Part shown: positions 25,705 to 35,832 of the stretch, in pieces
Position numbering within the stretch: the stretch's first letter is position 1
Layout: the number at the start of each line of letters is the position of its first letter
Assembly (NCBI RefSeq): GCF_040901545.1
Contig: NZ_JBBDYL010000066.1
Location: 1-62,211, forward strand
Reading direction: 5' to 3'
Source of the DNA: Sulfuricaulis sp040901545
Lineage (GTDB): Bacteria; Pseudomonadota; Gammaproteobacteria; Acidiferrobacterales; Sulfurifustaceae
Length of the DNA: 62,211 nucleotides
Notes under the pieces: model-generated
Told to the model about the DNA's origin: nothing
Database searches by the model: none
The model's input: the letters and a program-made list of their open reading frames with translations, nothing else
Made by a program: the position numbers and the translations under genes

Positions 25705-26307
25705 ATGAAAAACGGAAATTCCGCTGCCAAAATTTATCTGGCTTCGGCCAGTCCCCGGCGTCATGATTTACTCGGCCATTATGGATTGGAGTTTGAAGCG
25801 CTGCCGTCCAACCTGCTTGAGGTGCACCAAAAGAATGAAGCGCCTGTGGATTACGTGACACGCGTGGCGCATGACAAAGCCGAGTTTGTCGCCAAGCTCG
25901 TCAAAGAACGCGGTCTCCCGGAGTATCCCGTTCTGGGGGCGGATACCGAGGTGGTACTGGACGGAGAAATTCTGGGCAAGCCGGGTGGTCGCGATCACGG
26001 CATGGATATGTTGCGCCGGCTCTCGGATCGCACGCACGAGGTTCTCTCCGCGATTTGCGTGCTCGATCGCGGAAAGGAATACACCGCCCTCAATACCAGC
26101 CTGGTCACGTTTACTTCCATCACTGAAGAAGAAATTGCGCAATACTGGGAATCGGGCGAACCCGCCGACAAGGCCGGTGCCTACGCGATCCAGGGTCGCG
26201 CGGGTGGATTTATCACCAAGCTGGAAGGAAGTTACTCGGCCGTTATGGGCCTGCCGCTCTACGAACTGGCCGAGATTATGAAAAAAATCCGCAGGCAAAG
26301 CGCGTGA
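25705..26307 (+). CDS. maf: Maf-family nucleotide pyrophosphatase
   Basis: 200 residues from ATG 25705 with GAGG upstream. The signature LASASPRRHDLL begins the protein, with GADTEVVLDGEILGKP and the C-terminal YAIQGRAGGFITKLEGSYSAVMGLPL. Maf proteins hydrolyse non-canonical NTPs such as dTTP/UTP or modified nucleotides. The TGA overlaps the GTG at 26304 that begins a decoy copy of the rng start. Confidence 0.95.
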   Translation: MKNGNSAAKIYLASASPRRHDLLGHYGLEFEALPSNLLEVHQKNEAPVDYVTRVAHDKAEFVAKLVKERGLPEYPVLGADTEVVLDGEILGKPGGRDHGMDMLRRLSDRTHEVLSAICVLDRGKEYTALNTSLVTFTSITEEEIAQYWESGEPADKAGAYAIQGRAGGFITKLEGSYSAVMGLPLYELAEIMKKIRRQSA

Positions 26308-26552
26308 GCGAGGAAATTCTCATCAACGTCACGCCGCAGGGCAAAGCGGAGAATCGCCCGCCCCATCCTTGGGGCTCGCCCCTGCGCGCTTCGCGCTCCG
26401 GGGCCAGCGTCGCTTCGCTCCGCTGTCCAATTCTGCTCCAGGCAGAATTGTCGCGAATGCATTTAACATGTATTCGCGCCGCTGAGCGCCCGGCCGGATG
26501 GCCGAGCTGGGGATCAACCGTGCACGAATGTCGCGCCAGGGATGGCTGGTAA
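26304..26552 (+). pseudogene. Duplicated rng start fused to a palindromic insert (82-codon ORF)
   Basis: GTG 26304 overlaps the maf stop as in the neighbouring coupled genes. Its first 12 codons encode MSEEILINVTPQ, the exact start of RNase G 261 bases (87 codons) downstream. The frame then runs through palindrome-rich DNA and stops at TAA 26550-26552, 12 bases before the ATG of the complete rng. The two 36-base copies differ only at the start codon and at four silent third positions. It is most likely the original rng start disrupted by an insert, possibly still translated as a leader peptide. Confidence 0.7.
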
Positions 26553-26564
26553 TACCGATAGCCT
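26341..26564. repeat. Palindrome-rich insertion within the start of rng
   Basis: Between the two copies of the rng start are several stem-loops: GGGGC/GCCCC (26371-26382), CAATTCTGC/GCAGAATTG (26428-26450), a 10-bp stem with one mismatch (26453-26477) and CGGCC/GGCCG (26491-26504). The layout recalls palindromic elements that insert into genes. No transposase is present. No second copy was recognised in the window. Confidence 0.65.
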
Positions 26565-28031
26565 ATGAGCGAAGAAATCCTCATCAATGTAACGCCGCAG
26601 GAAACTAGAGTAGCGGTCGTCGAAAACGGCATGCTCCAGGAAGTGTACATCGAGCGCGCCCGCCAGCGCGGAATCACCGGAAACATTTACAAAGGCAAGG
26701 TAGTCCGAATTCTTCCAGGCATGCAGGCGGCGTTTGTGGATATCGGTCTTGAGCGCACCGCGTTTCTCCATGCTTCCGATATCCGTGCCGTCTCAAGCGC
26801 TGATAACGAGGCCAATACGTCTCCGACCATTCATGAGTTGCTGAAAGATGGTCAGGAAATTGTGGTTCAGGTGGTCAAGGATCCGCTTGGCACCAAGGGC
26901 GCGCGCCTGACCACGCAGATTACCCTGCCCGCACGCTATCTCGTCTATCTTCCATACAGTAAACACATCGGGATTTCGCAGAAGATCGGGGACGAGGCGA
27001 CGCGTGAACGTCTGCGCCTGCTGGTTAAATCCGCCTTACCGGAGGATACGGAAAATGGCGGATATATTTTGCGTACCCTGGCCGAGACGGCGACGGAAGA
27101 AGAAATCCATACCGATATTCGCTATTTGCGACGGGCCTGGTCCACTTGTCAGGAAAGAATTTCCGAAGCTCCGGCAACCAGTCTTATCCATGAGGACTTG
27201 CCGCTGGCGCTCCGATCCATGCGCGATCTTGTGCCCGACAACATCGAGAAAATCCGAATCGATTCGCGTGAAATCTATCTCAAGGCCTGTGACTTCGGAA
27301 ATGAATTTATACCCGAGATCGCCGATCGAATCGAACATTATCCGGGCGAACGTCCGATCTTTGACCTGTATTCAATTGAGGATGAAATCGAGAAGGCCCT
27401 GGACCGGAAGGTAATGCTGAAGTCGGGCGGATACCTGATCCTGGACCAGACGGAGGCCATGACCACCATCGACGTGAATACCGGGGGGTACGTCGGCCAT
27501 CGGAATCTTGAAGAAACCATTTTCAAGACTAATCTTGAAGCGGCGCAGACCATCGCGCGTCAGCTGCGCCTGCGCAATCTGGGGGGCATGATCATTATCG
27601 ATTTCATCGATATGAATGAGCCTGAACACAAGCGCCAGGTGCTGCGTGCCCTGGATCGCGCCCTGTCACGCGATCGCACCAAGGTATACATCACCGAGAT
27701 GTCGCCCCTGGGGCTGGTGGAACTCACCCGTAAACGCACGCGTGAAAGTCTCGAGCATGTTCTTTGCCAACCCTGTCCGGTTTGCGAAGGGCGCGGCATG
27801 ATCAAAACGCCGCAAACCGTGTGTTATGAAATTTTTCGTGAAATCTTGCGCGAGGCGCGCCAGTACGGCGCTGATGAATACCTGGTGCTTGCCTCCCAGC
27901 CGGTCATTGACCTGCTGCTCGATGATGAGGCAGGAAGCCTCGTCAAGCTGCATGAGTTCATTGGCAAGCCGATACAACTAAAGGTTGATCCGGTGTATAC
28001 GCAGGAACAATTTGACGTAGTATTGATGTAG
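26565..28031 (+). CDS. rng: Ribonuclease G
   Basis: 488 residues, full length. An S1 domain occupies about residues 35-120 (YKGKVVRILPGMQAAFVDIGLERTAFL), the RNase E/G catalytic domain follows with TTIDVNTGGYVG, GGMIIIDFIDM (metal-binding Asp) and the zinc-link CQPCPVC. RNase G matures 16S rRNA 5' ends and decays mRNAs. ATG 26565 lacks a good ribosome site, and a second start copy lies upstream. Order maf-rng-yhdP is conserved in gammaproteobacteria. Confidence 0.97.
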   Translation: MSEEILINVTPQETRVAVVENGMLQEVYIERARQRGITGNIYKGKVVRILPGMQAAFVDIGLERTAFLHASDIRAVSSADNEANTSPTIHELLKDGQEIVVQVVKDPLGTKGARLTTQITLPARYLVYLPYSKHIGISQKIGDEATRERLRLLVKSALPEDTENGGYILRTLAETATEEEIHTDIRYLRRAWSTCQERISEAPATSLIHEDLPLALRSMRDLVPDNIEKIRIDSREIYLKACDFGNEFIPEIADRIEHYPGERPIFDLYSIEDEIEKALDRKVMLKSGGYLILDQTEAMTTIDVNTGGYVGHRNLEETIFKTNLEAAQTIARQLRLRNLGGMIIIDFIDMNEPEHKRQVLRALDRALSRDRTKVYITEMSPLGLVELTRKRTRESLEHVLCQPCPVCEGRGMIKTPQTVCYEIFREILREARQYGADEYLVLASQPVIDLLLDDEAGSLVKLHEFIGKPIQLKVDPVYTQEQFDVVLM

Positions 28032-28194
28032 CGCCAAGCGGCGGCCCATGCCGGAGCCGGAAACTTATGCAAGTTCCTGGAATCGAAAGAAATATGAATC
28101 GATTCCCTCCGGGCAATTTCGGCTTTTTCCGCCGGGAGCGCCAGAATAGCATTATGTTCACATTCACCACCCGGATGCGCCAGCGGACGACGAC

Positions 28195-31100
28195 ATGAAA
28201 AAGCGATTACGGCGATATGCCACCCATGCCGGACGTGCGACGCTCCATATCAGCCGCTGGACTTTGTACGTTTCCGGCGCCTTGCTGGTATTACTGGCGA
28301 TTATTTTCTCCATCGCTTTTTTTCTGTTGCCGAAAGTGGCGCAGCAGAAATCCGAGCTGGAGCAATATCTGAGCCAACGTTCCAACCGCCAGGTACGCAT
28401 CGATACGCTGCAGGCCTACTGGGACGGGTTGCATCCCGGCGCCAGGATCACCGGGCTTCAGGTGTTTGCCGCCGATGGAGTAAAACCGGCGATACAACTG
28501 AGCGAAGTTCGTTTGAGTCTGGCACTGTTCCCCCTGATCCGGGGAAATCTGGAAATCAATCATCTCGTCGTCGTCAATCCCAATCTTGTACTCGAGCGTC
28601 TCAAAGACGGACGTTTCCGCATATCCGGATTTGATCCCTTGCGGGGAGATGAACTGGGTGAAGGCGAAAAGTTCGTCACCTGGCTGTTCCAGCAGGGAAA
28701 GCTTGAGATTGAAAATGGCGCGCTGAAATGGATCGACCACCGGGAGAATGCCCCGGTCCTGAATTTGACCAGCGTAAACCTGAGCCTCAGAAATAACGGC
28801 GATCGTCATCGCCTGGATTTCAGCGCGCAATTTCCTCCCGCGATCTGTCGCGATTGTTCTTTCGCGGTCGATATAACCGGTAATCCGTTTCACTCGTCTG
28901 AATGGGACGGTGATATCTATCTGCGCGCGGCGGAAGTGAATGTCTTGGCGCTTCCATTGATAGCACGAGAGAAGCTTCCGGCTGTGTTAAGGGGAAAGTT
29001 CAATGTGCAGCTCTGGTCGGAATGGGAGCAGGGGCTGCCGGTTTCATTTCGTGGCCAAGTGCACGTGGCGGATCTCAAGTTGCCGATTCCGGGATGGGAT
29101 TCACCCCTTGGTATCCGCGAAGCAACTGGCGATTTGAACTGGAAGTCCCGGCGTGACGGGTGGCGACTTGACGTGGCGAACCCCCGGATAGGATTGATCG
29201 GCCCGGCCTGGTCCGCCGGTCATCTGCGGATTACGCATCAGCCGGATGAAACCCTGATCCAGGCCAAGCATCTTGAATTCGGCGATATCACCGGTTTTAT
29301 CAGGCGCATGAAAAGCGACATCGTTGAAATCGCTAAAAAAGGTTTGGAAGAACATAACAAGCTGCTCGATTTCTGGCTCGTCAGCCGGCCTGAAGGTCTG
29401 GTCGATAATTTCGCGCTCCGCCTGCACGGCGATTGGACGGCAGCGGAGGATTTTTCCCTGGTTGGCGATGTATCCGGCGGGAATGTACTGCCCTATGGAG
29501 ATTTTCCCGGGATACAAGGACTCAACGGACATCTATCCCTCTCGCGCAGCACGGGCAGTCTGCAGCTGGATTCAAATAAAATTACCGTTTCGCTTCCCAA
29601 GATATTCCGTGCTCCGTTAATGGCGCAGCGGGCCGGCGGCGACATCAAGTGGGAAAAAACCAAAGATGGCTGGCAAGTGATTGGAGATAATCTGCGCGTG
29701 GTGAGCGAAGATGGCCGCGGCCATGGCAAATTGATTGTGCGAGTCCCGCTGGACAAGTCAATATCTCCGTATGTAAGGCTGCGCGTGGATTTTCAAGAGG
29801 GGAAGGGCGCGCGCGCCGCCCGGTATTTTCCCGCTTATCATTTTCCGGCACGTACGCTGGCCTGGATGGAAAGCGCTTTTGCCGGTGGCGAGATCACGCA
29901 AGGACATTTGATCTACGATGGCCCGATTCGCGAATTTCCTTTCCGGAACCGTAGCGGAAAGTTTGAAGTGCGCGGCCACGTGCGCAACGGCATTTTTCGT
30001 TTCCTTCCCGGTTGGGAACCGGTCAAGCACGCCGAAGTGGACGTGGCGATTACCGGCCCCGAGATACTTGTGACCGGCAGTGGAAAAATCGGAAGCCTCG
30101 ACGCTTCCCAGATTAGTGTTAAGGGGGGTTACAACAACGATGAACCGTATGTGGTGCAAATCAGTGGCAAGGTCAGCGGGAAGGTCGATGAGACACTGAA
30201 AGTACTTCGTGAAGTGAAGTCTGAACCCGATAAGTCACGCTGGCTTTCCAACTTGCCATCCGGATTGCATGGTTCGGGTGAGGGTATTCTCAACCTGGGC
30301 CTGACGATTCCGGTAGGCGAGGCGCATCAGATTCGAATCAACGGCAATTATCGTTTTTTGAAAAGCACCTTGTATATTCCCGATACGGCCGCGGCAGTCG
30401 AAGAGATTGAGGGTAGCGTTCAATTCACTGAAGCGGGGATTCGTCGAGGAACCCTGCACGGCCGTTTCATGGGTGGTGAGGCCGTAATGGCCGTCAATCG
30501 GGAGAATGACGAACTGTTACTTTATGGCCAGGGCAGCATCACCGCGCCAGGGCTGGCCCCAATCGTCGGACCGAAAATCGCCCCGCGAATCCAGGGCAAT
30601 GCCAAGTGGAATGTCACATGGCGTTCGCGCAACGAGGCGAGGGATCTGCGCGCCGATGTCGATTTGCAAAATATCAAAATCTCTCTTCCACCGCCGTTTG
30701 ATCAGCCGACCTTGTTCGGAGGAAATAATTTACTTGTCAGAACCGTATCGAGCACGCAAGACGGTTTGTCGCTCACGCTTAATGCGGGCAATCGCCTGAG
30801 CGGCAAGCTGATTGTGGCTCGCGCGGCCGATGGATGGCGTCTGTCGAGCGGACGGATCGGTTTCGGGGAAGAGCGCGTGCCGCCTCCAAAAGCCCGTGGG
30901 CTGCATGTCAGCGCGCGTCTTGACGCGGTGGATCTGGATCAATGGTGGCCGTTGCTGGGCGAGGGCACGATCGGCGCCGCGGAATCGGTTAATCGCGTCA
31001 CTGCCGAGGCACGATCGTTCACGATGTTCGACCGTAATTTCGGAAGCATCAATCTTGATATTTCCCGCCGTCGCGGAACCTGGAGCGGTACTGTCAATGG

Positions 31101-32091
31101 TGATTCCATGGCCGGTGACATCAAGCTTTCCGGCAAGGGCGCCTCCGCCCGTTATGAACTTGACATGGCGCATCTGGTTTTGCCGGAAAAGCAGCACCGC
31201 CGGAGTGACACCGAGGTTGACCCGCGCCGCCTGCCTACTGTCGTAGTGCGCAGCAAGTCATTCCAGCTTCGTGACAAAGCTCTGGGCGAACTCGATTTCC
31301 AGGCTGTTCCCGGAAAATCCGGCTGGCAGTTCAAGCGTTTCACTCTGGTCAGGCCCGAGATGAAAGTGGATGTCACCGGCAGCTGGCAATATCTCAATAA
31401 CAAGCATGCCAGTGATTTCACCATCGAGTTTAAAAGTTCCGACATGGGCAAGACCATGGAAGCGTTTGGATCGCCTGACCGGCTGTCCGGCGGCGATGTG
31501 GTCGTTAATTCACACTTGTCATGGCCCGGATCGCCGGCGAATCCACAACTCGCCAATCTGAACGGCGGCATCGAAATTTCGGCCAAGAAAGGCCGCTTTC
31601 TCCAGGTGAAGTCAGGCGCCGGGAGAATGTTCGGGCTGCTCGATCTCAGCGCCATCGGCCGCTACCTCACGCTCGATTTCACGCCGGTGTTCGGTAAAGG
31701 TTTTATCTTCGATCAGATCAAGGGGAAAATCGATATTGAAAAAGGCAACGCCCATTCCCGCGACTTTTCGATTCGTGGGCCGGCGACGCAAATCGCCGTC
31801 GGCGGGCGCGTGGGCCTGGCCGCGGAAGATTACGATTTGGTCATCGAGTTGGAACCAAAGCTCAGCGACAGTCTCACGCTTGCCTCCTGGGGCGTGTGGG
31901 GTCCGCAGGTGGCCGCGGTCGTGCTGGCCGTGCAAAAGATTTTCAAAAAACAGATCGCCAAGGGTACCCGCGTAACTTATGTGGTAAAGGGTCCGTGGGA
32001 AAATCCGGTCATTACCAAACAGGTCAAAGGCGAAGGACCTGATAACCGGAATGCCGCCCCGAAAACGAGTGATGAGCCAGGCGTACAGTGA
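28195..32091 (+). CDS. yhdP: YhdP-family AsmA-like inner membrane protein
   Basis: 1298 residues, close to the family's usual ~1270. One membrane span (about residues 29-50, YVSGALLVLLAIIFSIAFF) is followed by a long periplasmic part with DUF3971 and a C-terminal AsmA2 region (FTPVFGKGFIFDQIKGKIDIEKG). YhdP and its relatives form a hydrophobic groove bridging the membranes and carry phospholipids to the outer membrane. It follows rng after 160 bases and precedes nit and tldD as in E. coli-like genomes. Confidence 0.94.
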   Translation: MKKRLRRYATHAGRATLHISRWTLYVSGALLVLLAIIFSIAFFLLPKVAQQKSELEQYLSQRSNRQVRIDTLQAYWDGLHPGARITGLQVFAADGVKPAIQLSEVRLSLALFPLIRGNLEINHLVVVNPNLVLERLKDGRFRISGFDPLRGDELGEGEKFVTWLFQQGKLEIENGALKWIDHRENAPVLNLTSVNLSLRNNGDRHRLDFSAQFPPAICRDCSFAVDITGNPFHSSEWDGDIYLRAAEVNVLALPLIAREKLPAVLRGKFNVQLWSEWEQGLPVSFRGQVHVADLKLPIPGWDSPLGIREATGDLNWKSRRDGWRLDVANPRIGLIGPAWSAGHLRITHQPDETLIQAKHLEFGDITGFIRRMKSDIVEIAKKGLEEHNKLLDFWLVSRPEGLVDNFALRLHGDWTAAEDFSLVGDVSGGNVLPYGDFPGIQGLNGHLSLSRSTGSLQLDSNKITVSLPKIFRAPLMAQRAGGDIKWEKTKDGWQVIGDNLRVVSEDGRGHGKLIVRVPLDKSISPYVRLRVDFQEGKGARAARYFPAYHFPARTLAWMESAFAGGEITQGHLIYDGPIREFPFRNRSGKFEVRGHVRNGIFRFLPGWEPVKHAEVDVAITGPEILVTGSGKIGSLDASQISVKGGYNNDEPYVVQISGKVSGKVDETLKVLREVKSEPDKSRWLSNLPSGLHGSGEGILNLGLTIPVGEAHQIRINGNYRFLKSTLYIPDTAAAVEEIEGSVQFTEAGIRRGTLHGRFMGGEAVMAVNRENDELLLYGQGSITAPGLAPIVGPKIAPRIQGNAKWNVTWRSRNEARDLRADVDLQNIKISLPPPFDQPTLFGGNNLLVRTVSSTQDGLSLTLNAGNRLSGKLIVARAADGWRLSSGRIGFGEERVPPPKARGLHVSARLDAVDLDQWWPLLGEGTIGAAESVNRVTAEARSFTMFDRNFGSINLDISRRRGTWSGTVNGDSMAGDIKLSGKGASARYELDMAHLVLPEKQHRRSDTEVDPRRLPTVVVRSKSFQLRDKALGELDFQAVPGKSGWQFKRFTLVRPEMKVDVTGSWQYLNNKHASDFTIEFKSSDMGKTMEAFGSPDRLSGGDVVVNSHLSWPGSPANPQLANLNGGIEISAKKGRFLQVKSGAGRMFGLLDLSAIGRYLTLDFTPVFGKGFIFDQIKGKIDIEKGNAHSRDFSIRGPATQIAVGGRVGLAAEDYDLVIELEPKLSDSLTLASWGVWGPQVAAVVLAVQKIFKKQIAKGTRVTYVVKGPWENPVITKQVKGEGPDNRNAAPKTSDEPGVQ

Positions 32092-32213
32092 TATCCTAGC
32101 GGCATGAGCCGGTATTTTATTTTTTTTCCTTCGTTGCGTGTTTCCCCGGCATTTTTAGCGAAAGACATTTCCATCAATGCTGAGGCCGATGCCCGTCCGG
32201 GCGTCGGGTTACC

Positions 32214-33026
32214 GTGACGCGGGTCGCTGCGATTCAACTGGCTTCGGGGCCGCAAGTGGCGGCGAACCTCGGTGAAGCGGAGCGGCAGATTGCCGCCGCC
32301 GCCAAAGCCGGCGCCCAACTCATCGTGTTGCCGGAAAATTTCGCCATCATGCCGCAGAAGGAGGCCGACCGGCTGTCCGTGGCTGAAAAGGACGGCCGGG
32401 GCCCGATCCAGGATTTTCTGTCGACGCAGGCGCAACGGCATCAGACATGGATTGTGGGCGGCACGATTCCGCTGATAGCGAATTCTTCGGACAAGGTGCG
32501 TGCCGCCTGCTTGCTCTACAACGACCGCGGCGAGCGCGTGGCACGTTACGACAAGATACATCTCTTTGATGTCCGGCTAGGCAACGGCGAGCATTATCAA
32601 GAATCAAAAAATATCGAGCCCGGCGATTCCGTCGTGGTGATCGACACGCCTTGCGGCCGGCTGGGATTGGCCGTGTGTTATGATCTGCGTTTTCCCGAGC
32701 TTTTCCGCCGGTTGCTCGACCAGGGAGCGGAACTCTTTGCGTTGCCTTCCGCCTTCACGGCGCACACGGGCCGGGCCCATTGGGAAGTGCTGGTGCGCGC
32801 CCGCGCCATCGAAAATCTCGTGTATGTCATTGCCGCCGCCCAGGGCGGATATCATGCGAATGGCCGGGAAACCTACGGCGACAGCATGATTGTCAGTCCC
32901 TGGGGCGATATCGTTTCGAGACTCGCGCGCGGCGCCGGATACGTCATCGCGGATTGCGACCGCACCCTGCAGCAGGGGGCGCGTACGAGCCTGCCGAGCA
33001 TACAACACCGGCGGTTTACATCATGA
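32214..33026 (+). CDS. Nitrilase-superfamily amidase (deaminated glutathione amidase type)
   Basis: 270 residues from GTG 32214. The catalytic Glu41 (LPENFAIMP), Lys114 (YDKIHLFDV) and Cys155 (AVCYDLRFPE) are all present. The sequence and its place before tldD fit the Nit1/YbeM group that repairs deaminated glutathione. It overlaps tldD by ATGA. A related omega-amidase activity is possible. Confidence 0.9.
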   Translation: MTRVAAIQLASGPQVAANLGEAERQIAAAAKAGAQLIVLPENFAIMPQKEADRLSVAEKDGRGPIQDFLSTQAQRHQTWIVGGTIPLIANSSDKVRAACLLYNDRGERVARYDKIHLFDVRLGNGEHYQESKNIEPGDSVVVIDTPCGRLGLAVCYDLRFPELFRRLLDQGAELFALPSAFTAHTGRAHWEVLVRARAIENLVYVIAAAQGGYHANGRETYGDSMIVSPWGDIVSRLARGAGYVIADCDRTLQQGARTSLPSIQHRRFTS

Positions 33027-34471
33027 GTGACGGCGTGCTCACCCTGGCACGTCAATCCCTGCTCGAACCGGCGGGTATCGGCGATGCGGAGCTGATGCGC
33101 CTGATCGGCCAGTTAACCACGGGCGGTGTGGATTACGGCGACCTTTATTTCCAGTACAGCCGTAGCGAGTCCTGGTCGCTCGAGGAGAGTAAAGTCAAAT
33201 CCGGCAGTCACAGCATCGAACTGGGTGTGGGTTTACGCGCCGTGGCCGGCGAGAAAACCGGGTTCGCCTATTCCGATGAAATCATCCTGCCCACGCTGCT
33301 GGAGGCCGCCGGCGCCGCGCGCGCCATCGCGCAGCAGAACGCGCCGGCGAACATGCCCGCCGCATTCCACGGCGAGACGGGACGGCAACTGTACCGCCCG
33401 GCCGACCCGCTCGCGAGTCTCGCGGACGATGCCAAGGTAAAACTGCTCGAGCGCGTGGAGCAGGAGGCGCGCGCGCAGGACCCGCGCGTGAAGCAGGTCA
33501 TGGCCAGTCTCGCCTCGACGCACGAGTCGATTCTGGTGGTGCGCTCGGACGGCGTAATCTCCGGTGATGTACGCCCACTGGTGCGGCTCAGCGTCACCGT
33601 CATCGTGGAGAGCAACGGCCGACGCGAATCGGGCAGCGCCGGCGGCGGCGGCCGGTTCGGTTACGATTATTTCAACCAGCAGGACCGCGCGCTGGATTAT
33701 GCGCGCGAGGCCGTGCGCCAGGCGCTGGTGAATCTTGAGGCCGTGGATGCGCCCGCCGGCACCATGGCGGTGGTGCTCGGCCCCGGTTGGCCCGGAATTT
33801 TGCTGCACGAGGCCATCGGCCACGGGCTCGAAGGCGACTTCAACCGCAAGGGCACGTCCGCCTTCGCCGGACGCATCGGGCAACGCGTGGCCTCCGAGCA
33901 GTGCACCGTGGTGGACAACGGCACGATCCCCGACCGGCGCGGCTCGCTCAACGTGGACGACGAGGGCACGCCGACACAGAACAACGTGCTTATCGAGAAC
34001 GGCGTGCTCAAAGGTTACATGCAGGACACCATGAACGCGCGCCTGATGAAGGTCGCGCCCACGGGCAACGGCCGGCGCGAATCCTACGCACACCTGCCGA
34101 TGCCGCGCATGACCAACACCTACATGCTGAACGGCAAATTCGATCCGAAGGAGATCATCGGTACGGTGAGCAAGGGTCTGTACGCCGTCAATTTCGGCGG
34201 CGGGCAGGTCGACATCACTTCGGGCAAGTTCGTGTTTTCCGCCTCCGAGGCCTATCTGATCGAAAACGGAAAAATCACGCGTCCGGTGAAGGGCGCCACG
34301 CTGATCGGCAACGGGCCGGATGTGCTCACGCGCGTATCCATGGTCGGCAACGATCTGGAGCTCGACCCGGGCGTCGGCACCTGCGGCAAGGAAGGCCAGA
34401 GCGTGCCGGTGGGCGTGGGCCAGCCGACGCTCAAGATCGATGGCCTGACGGTTGGGGGCACGCAGGCATGA
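33023..34471 (+). CDS. tldD: Metalloprotease TldD
   Basis: 482 residues from ATG 33023, which overlaps the nit stop; a longer upstream frame is only a read-through of the overlapping gene. The zinc motif HEAIGHGLEGDF and the glycine-rich C-terminal core (GGGQVDITSGKFVFSASEAYLIENGK) are present. TldD pairs with PmbA/TldE to form a heterodimeric protease that degrades unfolded peptides and matures microcins. The ATGA overlap with pmbA supports equal expression of both subunits. Confidence 0.97.
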   Translation: MSDGVLTLARQSLLEPAGIGDAELMRLIGQLTTGGVDYGDLYFQYSRSESWSLEESKVKSGSHSIELGVGLRAVAGEKTGFAYSDEIILPTLLEAAGAARAIAQQNAPANMPAAFHGETGRQLYRPADPLASLADDAKVKLLERVEQEARAQDPRVKQVMASLASTHESILVVRSDGVISGDVRPLVRLSVTVIVESNGRRESGSAGGGGRFGYDYFNQQDRALDYAREAVRQALVNLEAVDAPAGTMAVVLGPGWPGILLHEAIGHGLEGDFNRKGTSAFAGRIGQRVASEQCTVVDNGTIPDRRGSLNVDDEGTPTQNNVLIENGVLKGYMQDTMNARLMKVAPTGNGRRESYAHLPMPRMTNTYMLNGKFDPKEIIGTVSKGLYAVNFGGGQVDITSGKFVFSASEAYLIENGKITRPVKGATLIGNGPDVLTRVSMVGNDLELDPGVGTCGKEGQSVPVGVGQPTLKIDGLTVGGTQA

Positions 34472-35832
34472 GCACCACCACCGTCGCCACGCGTCCCGCG
34501 GTCGCGGACAGGAATTCACGCGAGCGCCTCGCCGGTGTTGTCGGCCAGGTGCTCGCGGAGGCGAAAAAATCCGGCGCCACCGCGGCCGAAGCCGGGGTGA
34601 ACATCAGCCAGGGTCTGTCGGTGACGGTGCGCCTGGGTGAAGTCGAGACGGTGGAGCACACGCGCGACAAGGGCATGGGCGTGTCGGTCTATTTCGGGCA
34701 GCGCACCGGCTCGGCCAGCTCCACGGATTTCAGCGAGCATGCCCTGCGCGAAACGGTACGCGCCGCCTGCACCATCGCCAAATTTACCGCGGAGGACGAT
34801 TGCGCCGGCCTCGCCGATCCCGACCGGCTGGCAAAAGACATTCCCGATCTCGATCTGCATCACCCGTGGAATCCGGGCACGGACCGGGCCATCGAGCTCG
34901 CGCGCGCGGCCGAAGACGCCGCGCGCAATCAGGACAAGCGCATCGCCAATTCCGAGGGTGGAAGCCTGACCACGCACGAAGGGCTGGAGGTTTATGGCAA
35001 TAGCCATGGATTCCTCGGCACGGTCGCGAACACGCGCCACAGCCTGTCGGTGAGCGTTATCGCGCAGGACGAATCCGGCATGCAGCGCGATTTCTGGTAC
35101 ACCGTGGCGCGCGCGTCCGACGCGCTGGAATCGCCGGAGTCGGTGGGCCGGACGGCGGCGCGCCGCAGCCTGTGGCGTCTGGGCAGCCGCAAACTTGCCA
35201 CGCGCCAGTGCCCGGTATTATACGAAGCACCGCTGGCCAGCAGCCTGTTGTCCCATTTCGTCAGCGCGGTGCGCGGGACGAGCCTCTACCGCCAGGCCTC
35301 GTTCCTGCTGGATGCGCTCGGCCAGCCGGTGTTCGCGGATTTCGTGCGCATCCACGAGCAGCCGCATCTCAAGGGTGCGCAGGGCAGCGCGGCGTTTGAC
35401 AGCGAGGGCGTGGCGACGCAGCCACGCGACCTGATTCGCGACGGGATACTGCAAGGCTACGTGCTCGACTCCTATTCCGCGCGCAAGCTCAAGATGCAGA
35501 CCACCGGCAATGCCGGCGGCGTGCACAACCTCACGATCGACCCCGGTAAGGACGATCTCGCCGCGCTCATGAAGCGCATGCATACGGGCCTGCTGGTGAC
35601 CGAACTCATCGGCTTCGGGGTCAACACGGTTACCGGCGACTATTCCCGCGGCGCCGCCGGCTTCTGGGTGGAAAACGGGCAGATTCAGTACCCGGTGGAG
35701 GAAATCACCGTCGCCGGCAATCTCAAGGACATGTTCCGCCGCATCGTCGCCGTTGGCAGCGACGTCGACACCCGCGGCAATATCCGCAGCGGTTCGATTT
35801 TGATCGAGAATATGACGGTGGCGGGGAGTTGA
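34468..35832 (+). CDS. pmbA: TldE/PmbA protease subunit
   Basis: 454 residues. The protein lacks HExxxH, as expected for the non-catalytic subunit. The C-terminus IGFGVNTVTGDYSRGAAGFWVENGQI is the family hallmark. It forms the active dimer with TldD, encoded directly upstream. In E. coli the two genes are apart; here they are fused into one unit by a 4-base overlap. Confidence 0.97.
   Translation: MSTTTVATRPAVADRNSRERLAGVVGQVLAEAKKSGATAAEAGVNISQGLSVTVRLGEVETVEHTRDKGMGVSVYFGQRTGSASSTDFSEHALRETVRAACTIAKFTAEDDCAGLADPDRLAKDIPDLDLHHPWNPGTDRAIELARAAEDAARNQDKRIANSEGGSLTTHEGLEVYGNSHGFLGTVANTRHSLSVSVIAQDESGMQRDFWYTVARASDALESPESVGRTAARRSLWRLGSRKLATRQCPVLYEAPLASSLLSHFVSAVRGTSLYRQASFLLDALGQPVFADFVRIHEQPHLKGAQGSAAFDSEGVATQPRDLIRDGILQGYVLDSYSARKLKMQTTGNAGGVHNLTIDPGKDDLAALMKRMHTGLLVTELIGFGVNTVTGDYSRGAAGFWVENGQIQYPVEEITVAGNLKDMFRRIVAVGSDVDTRGNIRSGSILIENMTVAGS

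Noticed and set aside
33233..34519. 428-codon minus-strand frame across tldD
   Set aside because: Antisense shadow of tldD, His/Arg/Val rich with no family features.
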